DNA from: GWB2-37-7 sp942492835
Lineage (GTDB): Bacteria; Bacillota; Clostridia; Lutisporales; Lutisporaceae
Direction: 5' to 3'
Length of the DNA: 64,000 bases
Assembly (NCBI GenBank): GCA_942492835.1
Contig: OW818645.1
Span: forward strand, 1,798,001-1,862,000
In this document: piece by piece, positions 18,561 through 30,500 of the stretch
Layout: the number at the start of each line of letters is the position of its first letter
How positions within the stretch are numbered: position 1 is the stretch's first letter
Made by a program: the position numbers and the translations under genes
Notes under the pieces: model-generated
Told to the model about the DNA's origin: nothing
The model's database searches: none
The model's input: the letters and a program-made list of their open reading frames with translations, nothing else

Positions 18561-20366
18561 TTAAATGTCAAACTCTATGACTAATTCCTCATCTCTATTG
18601 AACACATTATCTATTGCCAATTCACTTTGAGCTGTATCATATAAATTGTTGTTTCTAAATTCAACTGTATTGGTTTCATACCATAAACTAGGTCCTGATT
18701 CAAATAAGCCGGTATGCTTTTTTCGCTCCTCATATTCATCTATTACACTATCCAAAGCCTCCATATATGCCATATTTTCATTATTTAAAGCTGAAATAAT
18801 AATTTCCATGGCTTTGTGGAGCGAAAAGCTTCCGGAGTCCACAGCCTCTTCATATCGACATATGACCTCCTTCACCCATTCATTTCTTCCCGTATGCTGC
18901 AGTATGTAATACATAGACCTTCTAAAATTTGAATATATGAAATTTAAAAACCTAATCCGCTGACTCAGTACCTCCCTCTCAGCTTCCGACATGTCTTTGG
19001 GAAAAAATATCCTCATATCCGTTTCCATCGATTTTTCTGTGATGTATTTTTTCTTTATGAACTCAATATAATCACTGAAGCTCTCAACACAAATTTCAAC
19101 ATTATAGGTCTTGGGATTTAAATAAATCATGGAAGCAGGGTCAGTTGAAAAATTAGAATACTCAATCTCAAGTATCCCAGGATATTTCTTTAGAAGCTTA
19201 AGTATGTATTCAATGGTATCCATAATGCCTTTTCCTGTGTCAAAAGGAAGAAAATAACCAAAATAAAGCTGCACTTTAATATTTTTCTTAGTACTTATAT
19301 AGTCAAGGCATTCTTCAAGCTGAGCATTATTATAAAATAGTCTTCCATCTTTGTTATTTTTTCTCAATACCTCATCAAATGTCTCTGGTGAAATCTCAAT
19401 AACTACATTTCGTGCACATTCCTCAAGTGCATCAATAATATGTTTAGACGGAAGAGAATAAGCACCATGCACAAAATCGATGTTTATATTCTCTTGTTTA
19501 ATTTTTCTTAAAAGCAAAGTATACCATTCATCGCTGTCTGCAAATTCATATCCGGAGTAAAAACATTCAAATCCAAATGAGTAAGCTTTTTTAATTGTCT
19601 CCAGCACTGATTCTGCGCTTCTTACTCCAACATCCTTGCGGTTGTTTATTTTTTTCTGGGCTTGACAGCTACCGCCACAAAAAGTACAAGAATATTTGCA
19701 TCCCCTACCAATAGCAAGCATAAACATAGGTACTGAACCCAAAGGTTTAAAATGCGTCCAGTATTTTGAGAAGTCTCTATACAGCTCCCGGTTTCTCAAA
19801 AGCTCGATTGCTGCATAGTCCAGCTCCTCCATATTCACTGGGCTTCCAACATATGAAAATTCATTTTCAATTACTTGCCCCTCTGCATTTCTCCATGTCA
19901 GGTTCTGAACACTATTAAGATATTGCTCACCCTTTGCAAGGGCGCTGCACAGCTGGACAGCTGGTGCTTCTCCATCCCCCCTAATGACAGCATCAATCTG
20001 GAGGTAATTCTGCATTATTTCCATACTGTAAAAGCTTGCCGTATAACCACCTATAAAAATGAAAACAGAAGGTTTAAGTTCTTTAATACGTTTTGCCGTC
20101 TCTATCACTGAGTAACTCTGATTTACCCAATGACAATCAAATCCAACTATATCAAGCTCCTCAAAATTTAATACCTTTTCCAAATCCTTGCATACCTCTA
20201 AATCAGAGTGTATGATTTCAACATTACACCTATTTTTCTTTAAAATATCCGCAATCGCGAATAAGCCTACCGGCATAAAGAAAGCATTTTTATTTGCATC
20301 GTCATTGGAATCGGATAAATTTCTATTGCCGCAATGAATAAGTTTTATACCTAATTCTCTGCTCAT
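18561..20366 (-). CDS. Cobalamin-type radical SAM enzyme
   Basis: A 601-residue protein. Residues 1-150 look like a B12-binding Rossmann-type domain (MPVGLFAIADILKKN, then VGFDCHWVN and FIGGYTASF), though the classical DxHxxG cobalamin ligand motif is not seen. The radical SAM cluster motif CX3CX2C is at C223, C227 and C230, followed by GGSC. The C-terminal 250 residues carry no motif I recognise. Enzymes of this class methylate unactivated carbons or catalyse other radical steps; well-known examples act in antibiotic pathways. GGAGGA precedes ATG 20366, and the gene starts 34 bases after the thioesterase stop. Its neighbours (carrier protein, A-PCP protein, U32 protein) suggest it modifies a carrier-bound amino acid or the peptide. 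The exact reaction is unknown. Confidence 0.88.
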   Translation of the reverse strand: MSRELGIKLIHCGNRNLSDSNDDANKNAFFMPVGLFAIADILKKNRCNVEIIHSDLEVCKDLEKVLNFEELDIVGFDCHWVNQSYSVIETAKRIKELKPSVFIFIGGYTASFYSMEIMQNYLQIDAVIRGDGEAPAVQLCSALAKGEQYLNSVQNLTWRNAEGQVIENEFSYVGSPVNMEELDYAAIELLRNRELYRDFSKYWTHFKPLGSVPMFMLAIGRGCKYSCTFCGGSCQAQKKINNRKDVGVRSAESVLETIKKAYSFGFECFYSGYEFADSDEWYTLLLRKIKQENINIDFVHGAYSLPSKHIIDALEECARNVVIEISPETFDEVLRKNNKDGRLFYNNAQLEECLDYISTKKNIKVQLYFGYFLPFDTGKGIMDTIEYILKLLKKYPGILEIEYSNFSTDPASMIYLNPKTYNVEICVESFSDYIEFIKKKYITEKSMETDMRIFFPKDMSEAEREVLSQRIRFLNFIYSNFRRSMYYILQHTGRNEWVKEVICRYEEAVDSGSFSLHKAMEIIISALNNENMAYMEALDSVIDEYEERKKHTGLFESGPSLWYETNTVEFRNNNLYDTAQSELAIDNVFNRDEELVIEFDI

Positions 20367-20400
20367 TCGCCAAAATCCTCCAATAAAATCGCCTATTGAT

Positions 20401-21135
20401 TTATTTCTTAATCATCTCTAAAAGTATTTTATTTATAATTCCTGTAATCAAATCAACCTCTTCATTAACAAAAAAATGCCCGCCATTCATTTCGTACACC
20501 ACGCATGTGCCATCAGTATGATAGCACCAATCATGCATATCCTTAAGGGGTGCTTTTTCATCTGCGGCAGAAGCAAAAATGGAAATGTCACAAATAAGTT
20601 TTGTTTCTCTTGCCTTATATTGATAGGTTTCTATCAATTTAGCATCTGCCCTCACAATAGGTAAATAAAAGCTCATAAAATCTCTATTTGATAACAATTC
20701 CGCAGGAAACCCTCCCAGCCTTGTTAATTCACAGATTATGGATGCTTCATCCCCCAAAAACAGCATATCGTTTTTCTTTTCAACATGAGGAGGTATATTT
20801 CCTGAGAAAAACATATGGCACGGTTGTTTAAACCCTTTTTCCAGCAGACTGTGTACCAGCTCATAAGAAATAAGTGCACCCATGCTGTGTCCAAAGAATG
20901 CGTAATCAGCATCTTCAATATTGCAGGCAATAGATGGCAGCAAGTCTTCGACAGCTTCATTGATAGTTGTATAAAAAGGGGCAAAGCACTTACTTCCTCT
21001 ACCGTTTATTTCAATTGGTATAATTTCGATACCATTATCCAATAGATTTTCCCAACCATTATACATTGCTGCACTTCCACAAGCATAAGGGAAGCAAAAT
21101 AGCTTAATCCTATTCATATTCATATTCACTGACAT
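20401..21135 (-). CDS. Type II (editing) thioesterase
   Basis: A 244-residue alpha/beta hydrolase of the GrsT/SrfAD type. Visible: N-terminal LFCFPYACGSA, nucleophile Ser84 in GHSMG, Asp in the ASAADEKAP segment and catalytic His220 in NGGHFF. Such enzymes clear wrongly primed or stalled acyl groups from carrier domains and do not release the final product. The ATG at 21135 overlaps the end of the carrier protein gene by 10 bases (coupled translation); ATG codons at 21123 and 21117 are possible alternative starts with no better site. A synthetase with at least fourteen PCP domains, including two loaded by FkbH domains, would plausibly need editing. Confidence 0.93.
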   Translation of the reverse strand: MSVNMNMNRIKLFCFPYACGSAAMYNGWENLLDNGIEIIPIEINGRGSKCFAPFYTTINEAVEDLLPSIACNIEDADYAFFGHSMGALISYELVHSLLEKGFKQPCHMFFSGNIPPHVEKKNDMLFLGDEASIICELTRLGGFPAELLSNRDFMSFYLPIVRADAKLIETYQYKARETKLICDISIFASAADEKAPLKDMHDWCYHTDGTCVVYEMNGGHFFVNEEVDLITGIINKILLEMIKK

Positions 21136-21374
21136 TTACTTTCAATGTATTCAATAATTTTCTCAATAGTAGTTAAGTTGATAATAGCAAGCTCATCATC
21201 TTCAACCTCAAAATCAAATTCATCTTCAAGCTCTACTATTATCCTGATTACGCTAACTGAATCCATTCCTACATTAAAAAGATTTTCATCAATTGGCATT
21301 GTTAGTATGTCGATGTTTGTCTCCACATAATTTTTAATTATTTCCCTTACCTTTTTTTCAATGTTATTTTGCAT
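21126..21374 (-). CDS. Discrete acyl/peptidyl carrier protein
   Basis: An 82-residue acidic carrier protein with the phosphopantetheine serine at residue 39 in GMDSVSVIRI. It is closer to acyl carrier proteins than to the PCP domains of the synthetases (no GGHS). The start is the second ATG (21374): AAGGAG lies 9 bases upstream, while the first ATG at 21383 directly abuts that site. It overlaps the thioesterase gene by 10 bases. Discrete carriers often accompany FkbH enzymes as the glyceryl carrier. Here the FkbH domains have PCPs in cis, so this one may instead serve the radical SAM / U32 / A-PCP group, a starter unit, or act as an extra glyceryl donor. Its partner is not determined by the sequence. 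Confidence 0.92.
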   Translation of the reverse strand: MQNNIEKKVREIIKNYVETNIDILTMPIDENLFNVGMDSVSVIRIIVELEDEFDFEVEDDELAIINLTTIEKIIEYIESKCQ

Positions 21375-21383
21375 AAATACCAT

Positions 21384-21389
21384 CTCCTT
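21384..21389 (-). promoter_or_regulatory. Ribosome binding site deciding the carrier protein start
   Basis: AAGGAG on the minus strand, 9 bases before ATG 21374 and with no spacing to ATG 21383, so the second ATG is the workable start. Confidence 0.65.
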
Positions 21390-21435
21390 AAATTTATATT
21401 TTAGTGTAATTTGAAGTTCAATTTTAACTACTTAG

Positions 21436-21495
21436 TTTAACATTTTCGGAGGGAGACTCCTGCTTTGAGGAGCTCCCTCCAAAAATGCTGTTAAA
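21436..21495 (-). promoter_or_regulatory. Strong intercistronic hairpin after NRPS B
   Basis: Between the stop of NRPS B (21515) and the carrier protein gene. Core stem: 21448-21455 pairs with 21473-21480 (8 bp, GC-rich), one bulged base, then 21457-21461 with 21468-21472, loop of 6. Weaker A/T arms (21436-21447 with 21481-21495) extend it with a bulge. There is no T-run directly after it on the minus strand, so it is not a standard intrinsic terminator. It may stabilise or process the mRNA, or act as a partial terminator lowering expression of the genes downstream. Confidence 0.55.
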
Positions 21496-21514
21496 GTGTT
21501 ATTCACGAAACTTG

Positions 21515-24500
21515 TTACTTTAGCTTATTTTTCATAAGAGCATTAATTTTATTAAGACCCTCAATGGACAAGGTTTTGCTTCCAAAATCCGAAGGAGTGA
21601 GCTCTGATTCTTTGAGACCTGTACATATGGTCATAATTTCTTTCAAGCGTCTTTTGTAATTATCAGCAACTTTCTGAATAGTAGATTTTTTATACTCCTT
21701 TTGGCTGTAGCTAAAGGACATTGAAAGTCTTCCATCCTTTACTGTTCCGGATATATCGATATCCTCAAGTCTTTTATTGTTTTTCCCCATACCATTACCT
21801 GGGGATATTTCTGATTGCCCAAAAGAACCTGCATATGAATCTGTATCAAACTGTCCTAAATAGTTGAAAATAATTTTTGGGGTCAGCTTGAATACATTTT
21901 CTCCCATCACCTTTTTATCAGTCATGTACTTTAGAATACTATAGCCTATTCCTTTTTCTGGTACTTTTCTTAATTCCTCCTTAATTATCTTAATTTGATA
22001 CCCTATATCTTCTTTCTTTGACATATCCAATATAAATGGATATATGCTTGTGAACCATCCTACGGTACGTTTGATATCAATCTCTTTTATTATCTCTTCG
22101 CGGCCATGTCCTTCCATCCAAATTGCTACTTTACTTTCATTTGTCCAATCACTAATCGCCATACCTAAGGCAATCAGCAAAATGTCATTAATTTCTGTGT
22201 TATATGCTTTGTTAACGTTACTTAATAAAGTATGGGTCTCCTCTTTGGTAAATGTTATGGCAATGCTTCCATCTGCATCGTGACAAATATTATCTTGTAT
22301 ATAGTCTTTGGGAAGCGCCTTTACCGGAGTCCCATCAATTTGCTTCCAATACTCTAGTTCTTTTAATACCTTTCTGCTGTTTGCATACTCATAAAGCTTT
22401 TCTGTCCAGAGCTTATAAGAGTCGGTCTTTTGGGGGAACACTATTTCTTCATTTTTTTCAGCTTGTTCATAGGCAGAGGTCATATCCTCCAGTATAATGC
22501 GCCATGAAACACCATCCACAATTAAGTGGTGCATTACAATTTGCAAGTGGTCTCCCTGATTAGTTTTAAATAATACAGCCTTAAACAGCGGTCCATTCTG
22601 TAGATCTATGCTTTGCTGAGTCTTTTCAGCCTCTTCCTGTATTTGTCTTATATAGTCTTCAGAGTCAGTCAATTCCACAATGTTCATTTTAAATAGGCTT
22701 TCTTCCATACCCATATTGTATTGTTTAATTTCTCCATCTACTTCTCTAAATACCATACGCAGGACATCGTGATGCTCCAGTACCTTTTCCAGCACTTTTT
22801 GCAGTACAGCTTGGTTAAATCCATCTTTTCTAAATAACATTATTCCATGGTTATAAGGCTGTCCATTCATTCCATAATTCTCAAAATACCATCTTTGTAT
22901 AGGTGTTAGGATTACTTCTCCTTCAACGATGCCTTGATAAATTTCTCTACTGATTTTTTTGACATGGGGTGCTAATGAACTAATTGTTTGATATTTAAAT
23001 ATATACTTGTTTTCAATTGTCATTCCATACCTTAGCAGCCGTGTCGAAGCTTGTATTACCTTTATGGAGTCTCCCCCCATAGCAAAGAAGTTGTCTTGTA
23101 TGCCTATTTGCTTTATGCGCAATACCTCCTGCCATATATTGACCAGTATTTCTTCTATTTCGTTGGTTGGTGCCTCATACTCTGCTCCTGTGGATATATT
23201 TCCATCAGGTTCAGGTAGAGCTTTTCTATCTACCTTTCCGTTTGATGTTAGTGGCAGCTTCTCCAACTGTATGAAGTAGGAGGGTATCATGTAGTCAGGC
23301 AATTCCTTATCTAAGTGCTGTCTCAGCTCTGTCACTGTTAAACTCTTGTCTTGATTTTGCTCTTTATCCAGAACAATATATGCACATAAATAGTTGTTTT
23401 GCTCTTCATCTTTTCTTGCTATTACTATTGTTTCTTTTATTCCTTCATATTTCAAAAGCCTGCTTTCAATTTCTCCAAGCTCTATTCTGTGTCCTCTTAT
23501 CTTTACCTGCTGGTCTATACGTCCCATATACTCCATATTTCCATCTGGCAGCATCCTTACTAAATCACCTGAGCGATATAGCTTTTCTTCTGTTTCTAAT
23601 GGATTCTGTGCAAACATGTTTGTTATGAATTTTTCAGCAGTCAGCTCTGGTCTCCTAAGATAGCCTCTGCATACTCCTTCTCCTCCAACACATAATTCTC
23701 CAGGCACTCCGATTGGCAGCAGCTTAGCATTTTTATCCATTATATATGCTGTCAGTGTTGGTATTGGTTTTCCTATATTGCTGATATTCTGACGTATATC
23801 TTCTTCTGTAATTTCCTTGTATGTTACATGTACAGTGGTTTCCGTAATTCCGTACATATTTATAAGCTTTGTCTTTGGGTATTTTTCATTGAATCGCTTT
23901 AACATGCCTGGCATTAGTGCTTCTCCGCCAAATATAACATGTCTTATACTTAATTCACATTTTCCTGCTTTTTCATCTTCTTCAATCAATCTATAGAATG
24001 CTGATGGCGTCTGGTTCAGAACTGTTACCTTCTCCTGTTCCAATACCTTTAGATATTCAGCTGTATCTCTCGCAATATGCTTTGGTATTACAATCAGCTT
24101 ACCTCCGTATAATAATGCTCCATACATCTCCCATACTGAAAAGTCAAAGCAGTATGAGTGAAACATTGTCCATACATCTTTGTCTGTAAAGTCAAACAAT
24201 GCTCTATCATTGAAAAACAATCTAACTACATTCCTATGCTCTATCATTGCTCCTTTAGGTTTACCTGTTGTACCTGAGGTATATATGATATAGGCTAAAT
24301 TGTCTGGCTTAGCTATAGCTTCTAGGTTTCTTTTATCTACATAGCATGTTTCATATTCATCTAATATTATAATTTCTCCGCTATAACTGATATCTGTATT
24401 TACGCTTTTCTGTGTCAAAAGCATAATTGCTTCTGAATCTTCTAGCATATATTCTATTCTATCCTTTGGATACTCTGGGTCTATAGGTAGATATGCTCCT

Positions 24501-27500
24501 CCAGACTTCAATACACCCATTATACCTACTATCATTTCTAAAGATTTTTCTACCATAATTGCAACAATACTATCTGACTTTACGCCCTTTTCTCTAAGTA
24601 CTCTTGCCAGCTGATTTGCTCTTTCATTTAGCTCCCTATATGTGAAACTCTTTTCCTCATATATTACTGCAATATTATCAGGGGTATTCTCTACCTGTTC
24701 TTCAAAGAGCTGATGTATTGTTTTATCCTTTGGATAGTCTGCTTTTGTATTGTTGAAATCTGTAAGTATCTGCTGTCTTTCTTCTTTTGTTAGTAATTCT
24801 ACCTCTGACAGCTTAATATCTATATTTTCTGTCACTGCTTGTATTACATTTTCTAAGTGTTTATACATTCTTTCTATGGTAGCTTGGTTAAATAACTTTG
24901 TGCAGTATTGTATACTTATGCTTATACCACTTTCCAGTTCAACCGCAGTCATAGTCATATCAAATTTAGATATACTATTCTCAAACTTATATGGTTTTAT
25001 CTTTATACCTTCTACTACCGTTTCATTGTTTTCCATATTTTGTAGTGCAAACACTACATCAAATATTGGATTTCTACTAAGATCCCTTGTTACATTCAGC
25101 TTCTCTACCAGCTCTTCAAATTGATAATCCTGATTTTCATAGGCTTCTAATGCATTTTCTTTTACTTCTAGTAGGAACTCTTTAAAAGTCCTTTCTCCAC
25201 TTGGATAGTTTCTCATTGCTAACGTGTTTACAAACATTCCTATTATATTTTCTAGGTCTACATGAGGTCTTCCAGCTATAGGACTCCCCACTATTATGTC
25301 TTCTTGTCCACTATATTTTGACAATAGTATATTAAAGGTACTTAGCAATACCATATACATAGTGGCTCCCGTAGCTTTAGCTATTTGTCTCAGCTTATTT
25401 GTCAACTCTTCTGTTAACTCAAACTGTAAAGAAGCTCCTTCAAAGCTTTGTATTGTCGGTCTTTGGTAATCTGTAGGAAGATTTAAAATAGGTATTTCTT
25501 CTTCAAATTGCTTTAGCCAATACTCTTCCTGCTTCTTTAACAAATCATTCTGCCAGGCAAGTGACTGTTGCCAAACACAGTAGTCCTTGTACTGTATTCG
25601 CAACGGTGTTAGTTCTTCTCCTGCATACATTTTTGAGAATTCTTCCACAAGTATTCTCATTGATACCCCATCAGATATTATATGGTGCATGTCATACATC
25701 AATATATGTCTATCTGGACGCACGCTAACAAGATTCACCCTTAAAAGTGGTGCTATAGACATATCAAACACTCTTATGAACCTCTTTATTATGTCGTTTA
25801 TCTCAGCTTCTGATTTGACTTCATATTGCTCTAGCTCAAATTCTATTTCCTTGTGGACTTGTTGTGCTAATCCGTCTTCTAATATCAAAAAGCTTGTTCT
25901 CAATGACTCATGCCTATATATTAGTTTATCAAAGACTTCCTTTAACCTCTGTTCATCCAATCTTCCCTCAAGTTCAAATATTCCAGGCATATTGTAGCTC
26001 GTACTATTCGGTTCGAATTGCTGTAAAGTATACATCCTCTTTTGTGCTGAAGATATCACATAGTATTCTTTTTCTTCTATTGGCTGTATCGACGAATAAA
26101 TGCTTTCTTCGCTGCTTTTAATATATTCTGATATTTCCTTTATTGTAGGTGTATTAAATATCTCCTTAAGGGGTACTTCTACATTCAATGCTTTATGTAT
26201 TTTGGCAATCAGACTCGTTGCCCTTAGTGAATGTCCTCCCAACTCAAAGAAATTATCATTAATGCCTACCTGTTCTACTCTAAGTATGTCTTTCCATATC
26301 TCTGTCAGCTTTTCTTCCGTACTATTTCTTGGTGCTTCATATGCTTGGTCATTGTATTTATGTGAAATACCTGTAATATTCACAAGCTTTTTACCTGTGC
26401 AGTAGCATAGCTGTATTAAGTAGTTTTTATGTAGCAATTGCTCTTCATTATATATATTTACCTGCCAAGTAGGCACTGATAGATGATATTCTTGTTCAGC
26501 AGCATGAACTTCCAGTGCAGTCGCCGCTTCACTTACAACGTTGCCTATATTATAATGATTTAAGTTACATTCCTGCTTTCTAGACCGCTCTTCACAGAAA
26601 TGACATTCTATATAGTCTATTGAAGCATCAATATTATCTATTAGGATATGATATCTCTTGTGTTCATCTAATTCCTCTATCAACTCCCATTTATTGCTTA
26701 TTAAATGCTCTTCAAAAAGAGTATTTTTCTTTGTAGGATAGAAGTCAGCTTCAATTTTTGCGATACCTTTTTCTTTGCAGTATTTACCTAGCTCCATCAC
26801 CACCGCAGTTTCTACCTGTCTTCCCAATACTCTACAGCTCAACAGGAATGTATCCAAAAATGCCACGTTTTCTTTTTCTTCCATTATTACTACACCAGTT
26901 AAGCCATAGTCTCCGAAGCGATCCTCTACCTGTATTGACCAGCATTTCATATGAGGATTCTTCATTATAGCTTCTATTTCAGCTTCTGTTCTTCTTATTG
27001 TGCTAAGGTTAAACTGGTTTGTTCTCTGTGTTAATTGGGCAACTCTCGCTATTTCGTCTTCAACTACTTCATTTATATATACTTTTAGATTTAGCTCCTT
27101 CAGGAAGCCTTCTATTGTAGTGCTTGAGCTCTGTACTTCCTGTCTCTGCCTCTCCACCTGATAAAGCTTTGTTCGTATTCTATCCTCATCTGTAACCTTT
27201 TCCTTGTCAAATGCCCATATGTGTTTCAAAAACATCGGTATTTGCTTTGGGTCTTCTGGTAGTTGCAGGGTTAGCACTTGTGGATTGTTTATCATCATTT
27301 CATAGCATTCCTTTTCATTGTCATCAATAAAAATGAAGCTGTCTATTCCAAGGTTGAGTTCATGTGCCAATTCCCTCATGCCTATATATTTTGACTCCCA
27401 GTTTATCTTCCAGCTTGTTAGATGCTCTCTTTTTAGTAGCATCTGCGAGTTCTGGTCAAATACTTCCCAGACATCTGCCTCATTGTTTTTGCTGCAAAGC

Positions 27501-30500
27501 ACTATGAGCATTCCTTCGTTATACTTTTGTATAAGAAATTTTTGTATTTCTGAATAGGGTTCTTCTACGGTTACCCCCAAGGCACCATCCTCTCCGACTA
27601 TGCCTTTCCATAATGTATTATCACAGTCTACTGCAATTACCTTAAATGGATTTGGTTTTGCTGCACATATTTTTCTTGCTATGGCAGTACCAAGGGCGGC
27701 ATAATATTCATCACTAAAAGGCATATGTCCAATCTTATCTGTTATTGGATTGAATATCTCTTCTATATTGTATAGCTCTGCAATTTCAGTAAAATCCAAT
27801 AGACTTATATCATCCATGTTCCTGACTGCATCTCGCCACTCACTGTTGAGTGCCTTGATATAATCTAATACCCCAACACTTAGTCCCAGATGGCTTGCTA
27901 TGGGGAATATTCCAACTATGTATTTTGAATTTTTTTCTTTATTTCTCAGTATGTCTATAAGCTTTTCATAGTTGCTTCTGATTAGTTCACATTTTTCCTC
28001 ATCACTGGATTTACTGTCTCTGATCCAGTCTTCAAAGCGCACCATAATAAGGTTTATTCCTGTATTCTGAGATGTCATGCTTTCTTGGTCTATCAGTTCC
28101 TGGAATACCTGATTGTATGGTGCAAACCTTATATTCACTGACTCACCAAAATTCTCACACCACCAGCTTAAATGCTCTTCAAATGGTTCAGCGGTAAAGG
28201 TTGATAAAATTACTGCATTAGTTGCGGTATTGTCTTTTTCGTTGTATTCTCGTTTTATCTCTATATTGTGTTTTTCCTCTGGACTAAAAATTTCTATATC
28301 GACTATATTGGACTCTAAATTTGCAAGTGACTTAACTATTAATAGCTCAAAATGTTTTGCCAAGTCCAACATGCTTTCAGCTTTGTATAAGCTGCTGTTA
28401 TATTCTATGGAACCTTCACATTCATTTTTACCGTTTAACCCTATATCCAGCTTGAAATCCAAGGTAGAAGCTTTTCTATCCAGTTTATATGAAGATACTT
28501 GTAGATTATCAATTATTATATCTTCGTTTAAATCAATTTCGTTATGGAATATCAGCATTGTATCGAATATAGGATTTCTGCGATTTCTCAGTGTGCTAGC
28601 AGAATTCCGAACTATTTTGTCAAAGGGGTATTCCTGATTATTGTATACTTCCTGTAAAAGATTGTTGTACGACTGTATATATTCAATTACCTTTATACTT
28701 GGTTCTACATTGCTTCTTATTGGTAAGAAGTTGATAAAAATACCTATCATATTTTCCAGTTCTGCATAATTTCTATTTGCGACAGTCGTGCCTACTATTA
28801 TATCCTTTTGGTTACAGTACTTTGAAAGCAATATACTATATAGAGACATTAGCAGGGTGTTAAGAGTAGTATTCTCATGTCTCGCTAGTTTTTCCAGCTG
28901 TTGTACAATGTCATTTGCAATTTTAAAGCGGACAGTATCTCCATCAAAAGCTTGCCAATTCTTTTTATCATAATCTAAGGGCATGTTTAAAGGTGCTGTT
29001 TCGTTTTTAAAATTCTCTGCCCAATATTTTTCTTGTCTCTCAAGTCTTTTTGTATAGTATGGCTTTTCCGTCCATTCCGCATAGTCTTTGTATTGAATTC
29101 TAAGCTTTGGCAGCTCTATATCTTGATACAACATACCAAATTCTTTTATCAATATTCCCATGGATATACCATCAGATACGATATGGTGCATATCATACAT
29201 AAGTATATACTTTTGAGGGTGCACTTTAACTAGCCCCACCCTCAACAGTGGTGCTTTAGATAGATCAAAGGCTATCTGGAAGTTTTTTACCTTTTCTTCT
29301 GCCTGCTCTTCTTCTATTTCGCTATACTCTATTTCAAAATCTACTTGCTTGTGTATTTTTTGTACCAGATTCTCTTCTATTATCTCAAAGCTGGTTCTCA
29401 AAGCTCCATGTCTATCTATTAGCCTTGCGAACACTTCTTTGAATTTCTGTAAGTCCAATTCACCTTCTATTACTAATGCTTTTGTTATATTATAGCTGGT
29501 GCTTTCTTTGTTCATTTGATTAAGTATATACATCCTCTTTTGGGCTGATGACATCTCATAGTATTCTTTTTCTTCTGCCGGGTCTATTGATGAGTATATA
29601 CTTTCTTCGCTGCCTTTAACATACTCTGATATTCCTTTTATTGTAGGTGCTTTAAATATCTCCCTTAGTGGTATTTCTATATTTAATGCCTTATGTATTT
29701 TTGCAGCTAAACTCGCTGCTTTTAGTGAATGTCCTCCTAATTCAAAGAAGTTATCATTGATGCCAATCTTATCTATCTTCAGTATTTCCTGCCATATATT
29801 GACCAGTATTTCTTCTATTTCATTGGTTGGTGCTTCATAGACTGCTCCTGTGGATATATTTCCATCAGGTTCAGGTAGAGCTTTTCTATCTACCTTGCCG
29901 TTTGCCGTAAGTGGCAGCTTCTCCATCTGTATGAAGTAGGAGGGTATCATATAGTCAGGTAGTTCTTTATCTAAGTGCTGTCTCAGCTCTGTAACTGTTA
30001 TACTCTTGTCTTGAATTTGCTCTTTATCCAGAACAATATATGCACATAAATAGTTGTTTTGCTCTTCATCTTTTCTTGCTATTACTATTGTTTCTTTTAT
30101 TCCTTCATATTTCAAAAGCCTGCTTTCAATTTCTCCAAGCTCTATTCTGTGTCCTCTTATCTTTACCTGCTGGTCTATACGTCCCATATACTCCATATTT
30201 CCATCTGGCAGCATCCTTACTAAATCACCTGAGCGATATAGCTTTTCTTCTGTTTCTAATGGATTCTGTGCAAACATGTTTGTTATGAATTTTTCAGCAG
30301 TCAGCTCTGGTCTCCTAAGATAGCCTCTGCATACTCCTTCTCCTCCAACACATAATTCTCCAGGCACTCCGATTGGCAGCAGCTTAGCATTTTTATCCAT
30401 TATATATGCTGTCAGTGTTGGTATTGGTTTTCCTATATTGCTGATGTTCTGATGTATATCTTCTTCTGTAATTTCCTTGTAGGTTACGTGTACAGTGGTT

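Noticed and set aside
20401..21135. Thioesterase as the product-releasing enzyme
   Set aside because: It is a separate type II enzyme; the final module and any release domain lie beyond the left edge.
21560..22940. Last domain of NRPS B as a condensation domain
   Set aside because: HHLIVDGVSW, the preceding GGDS carrier and its C-terminal position are typical for an epimerization domain.
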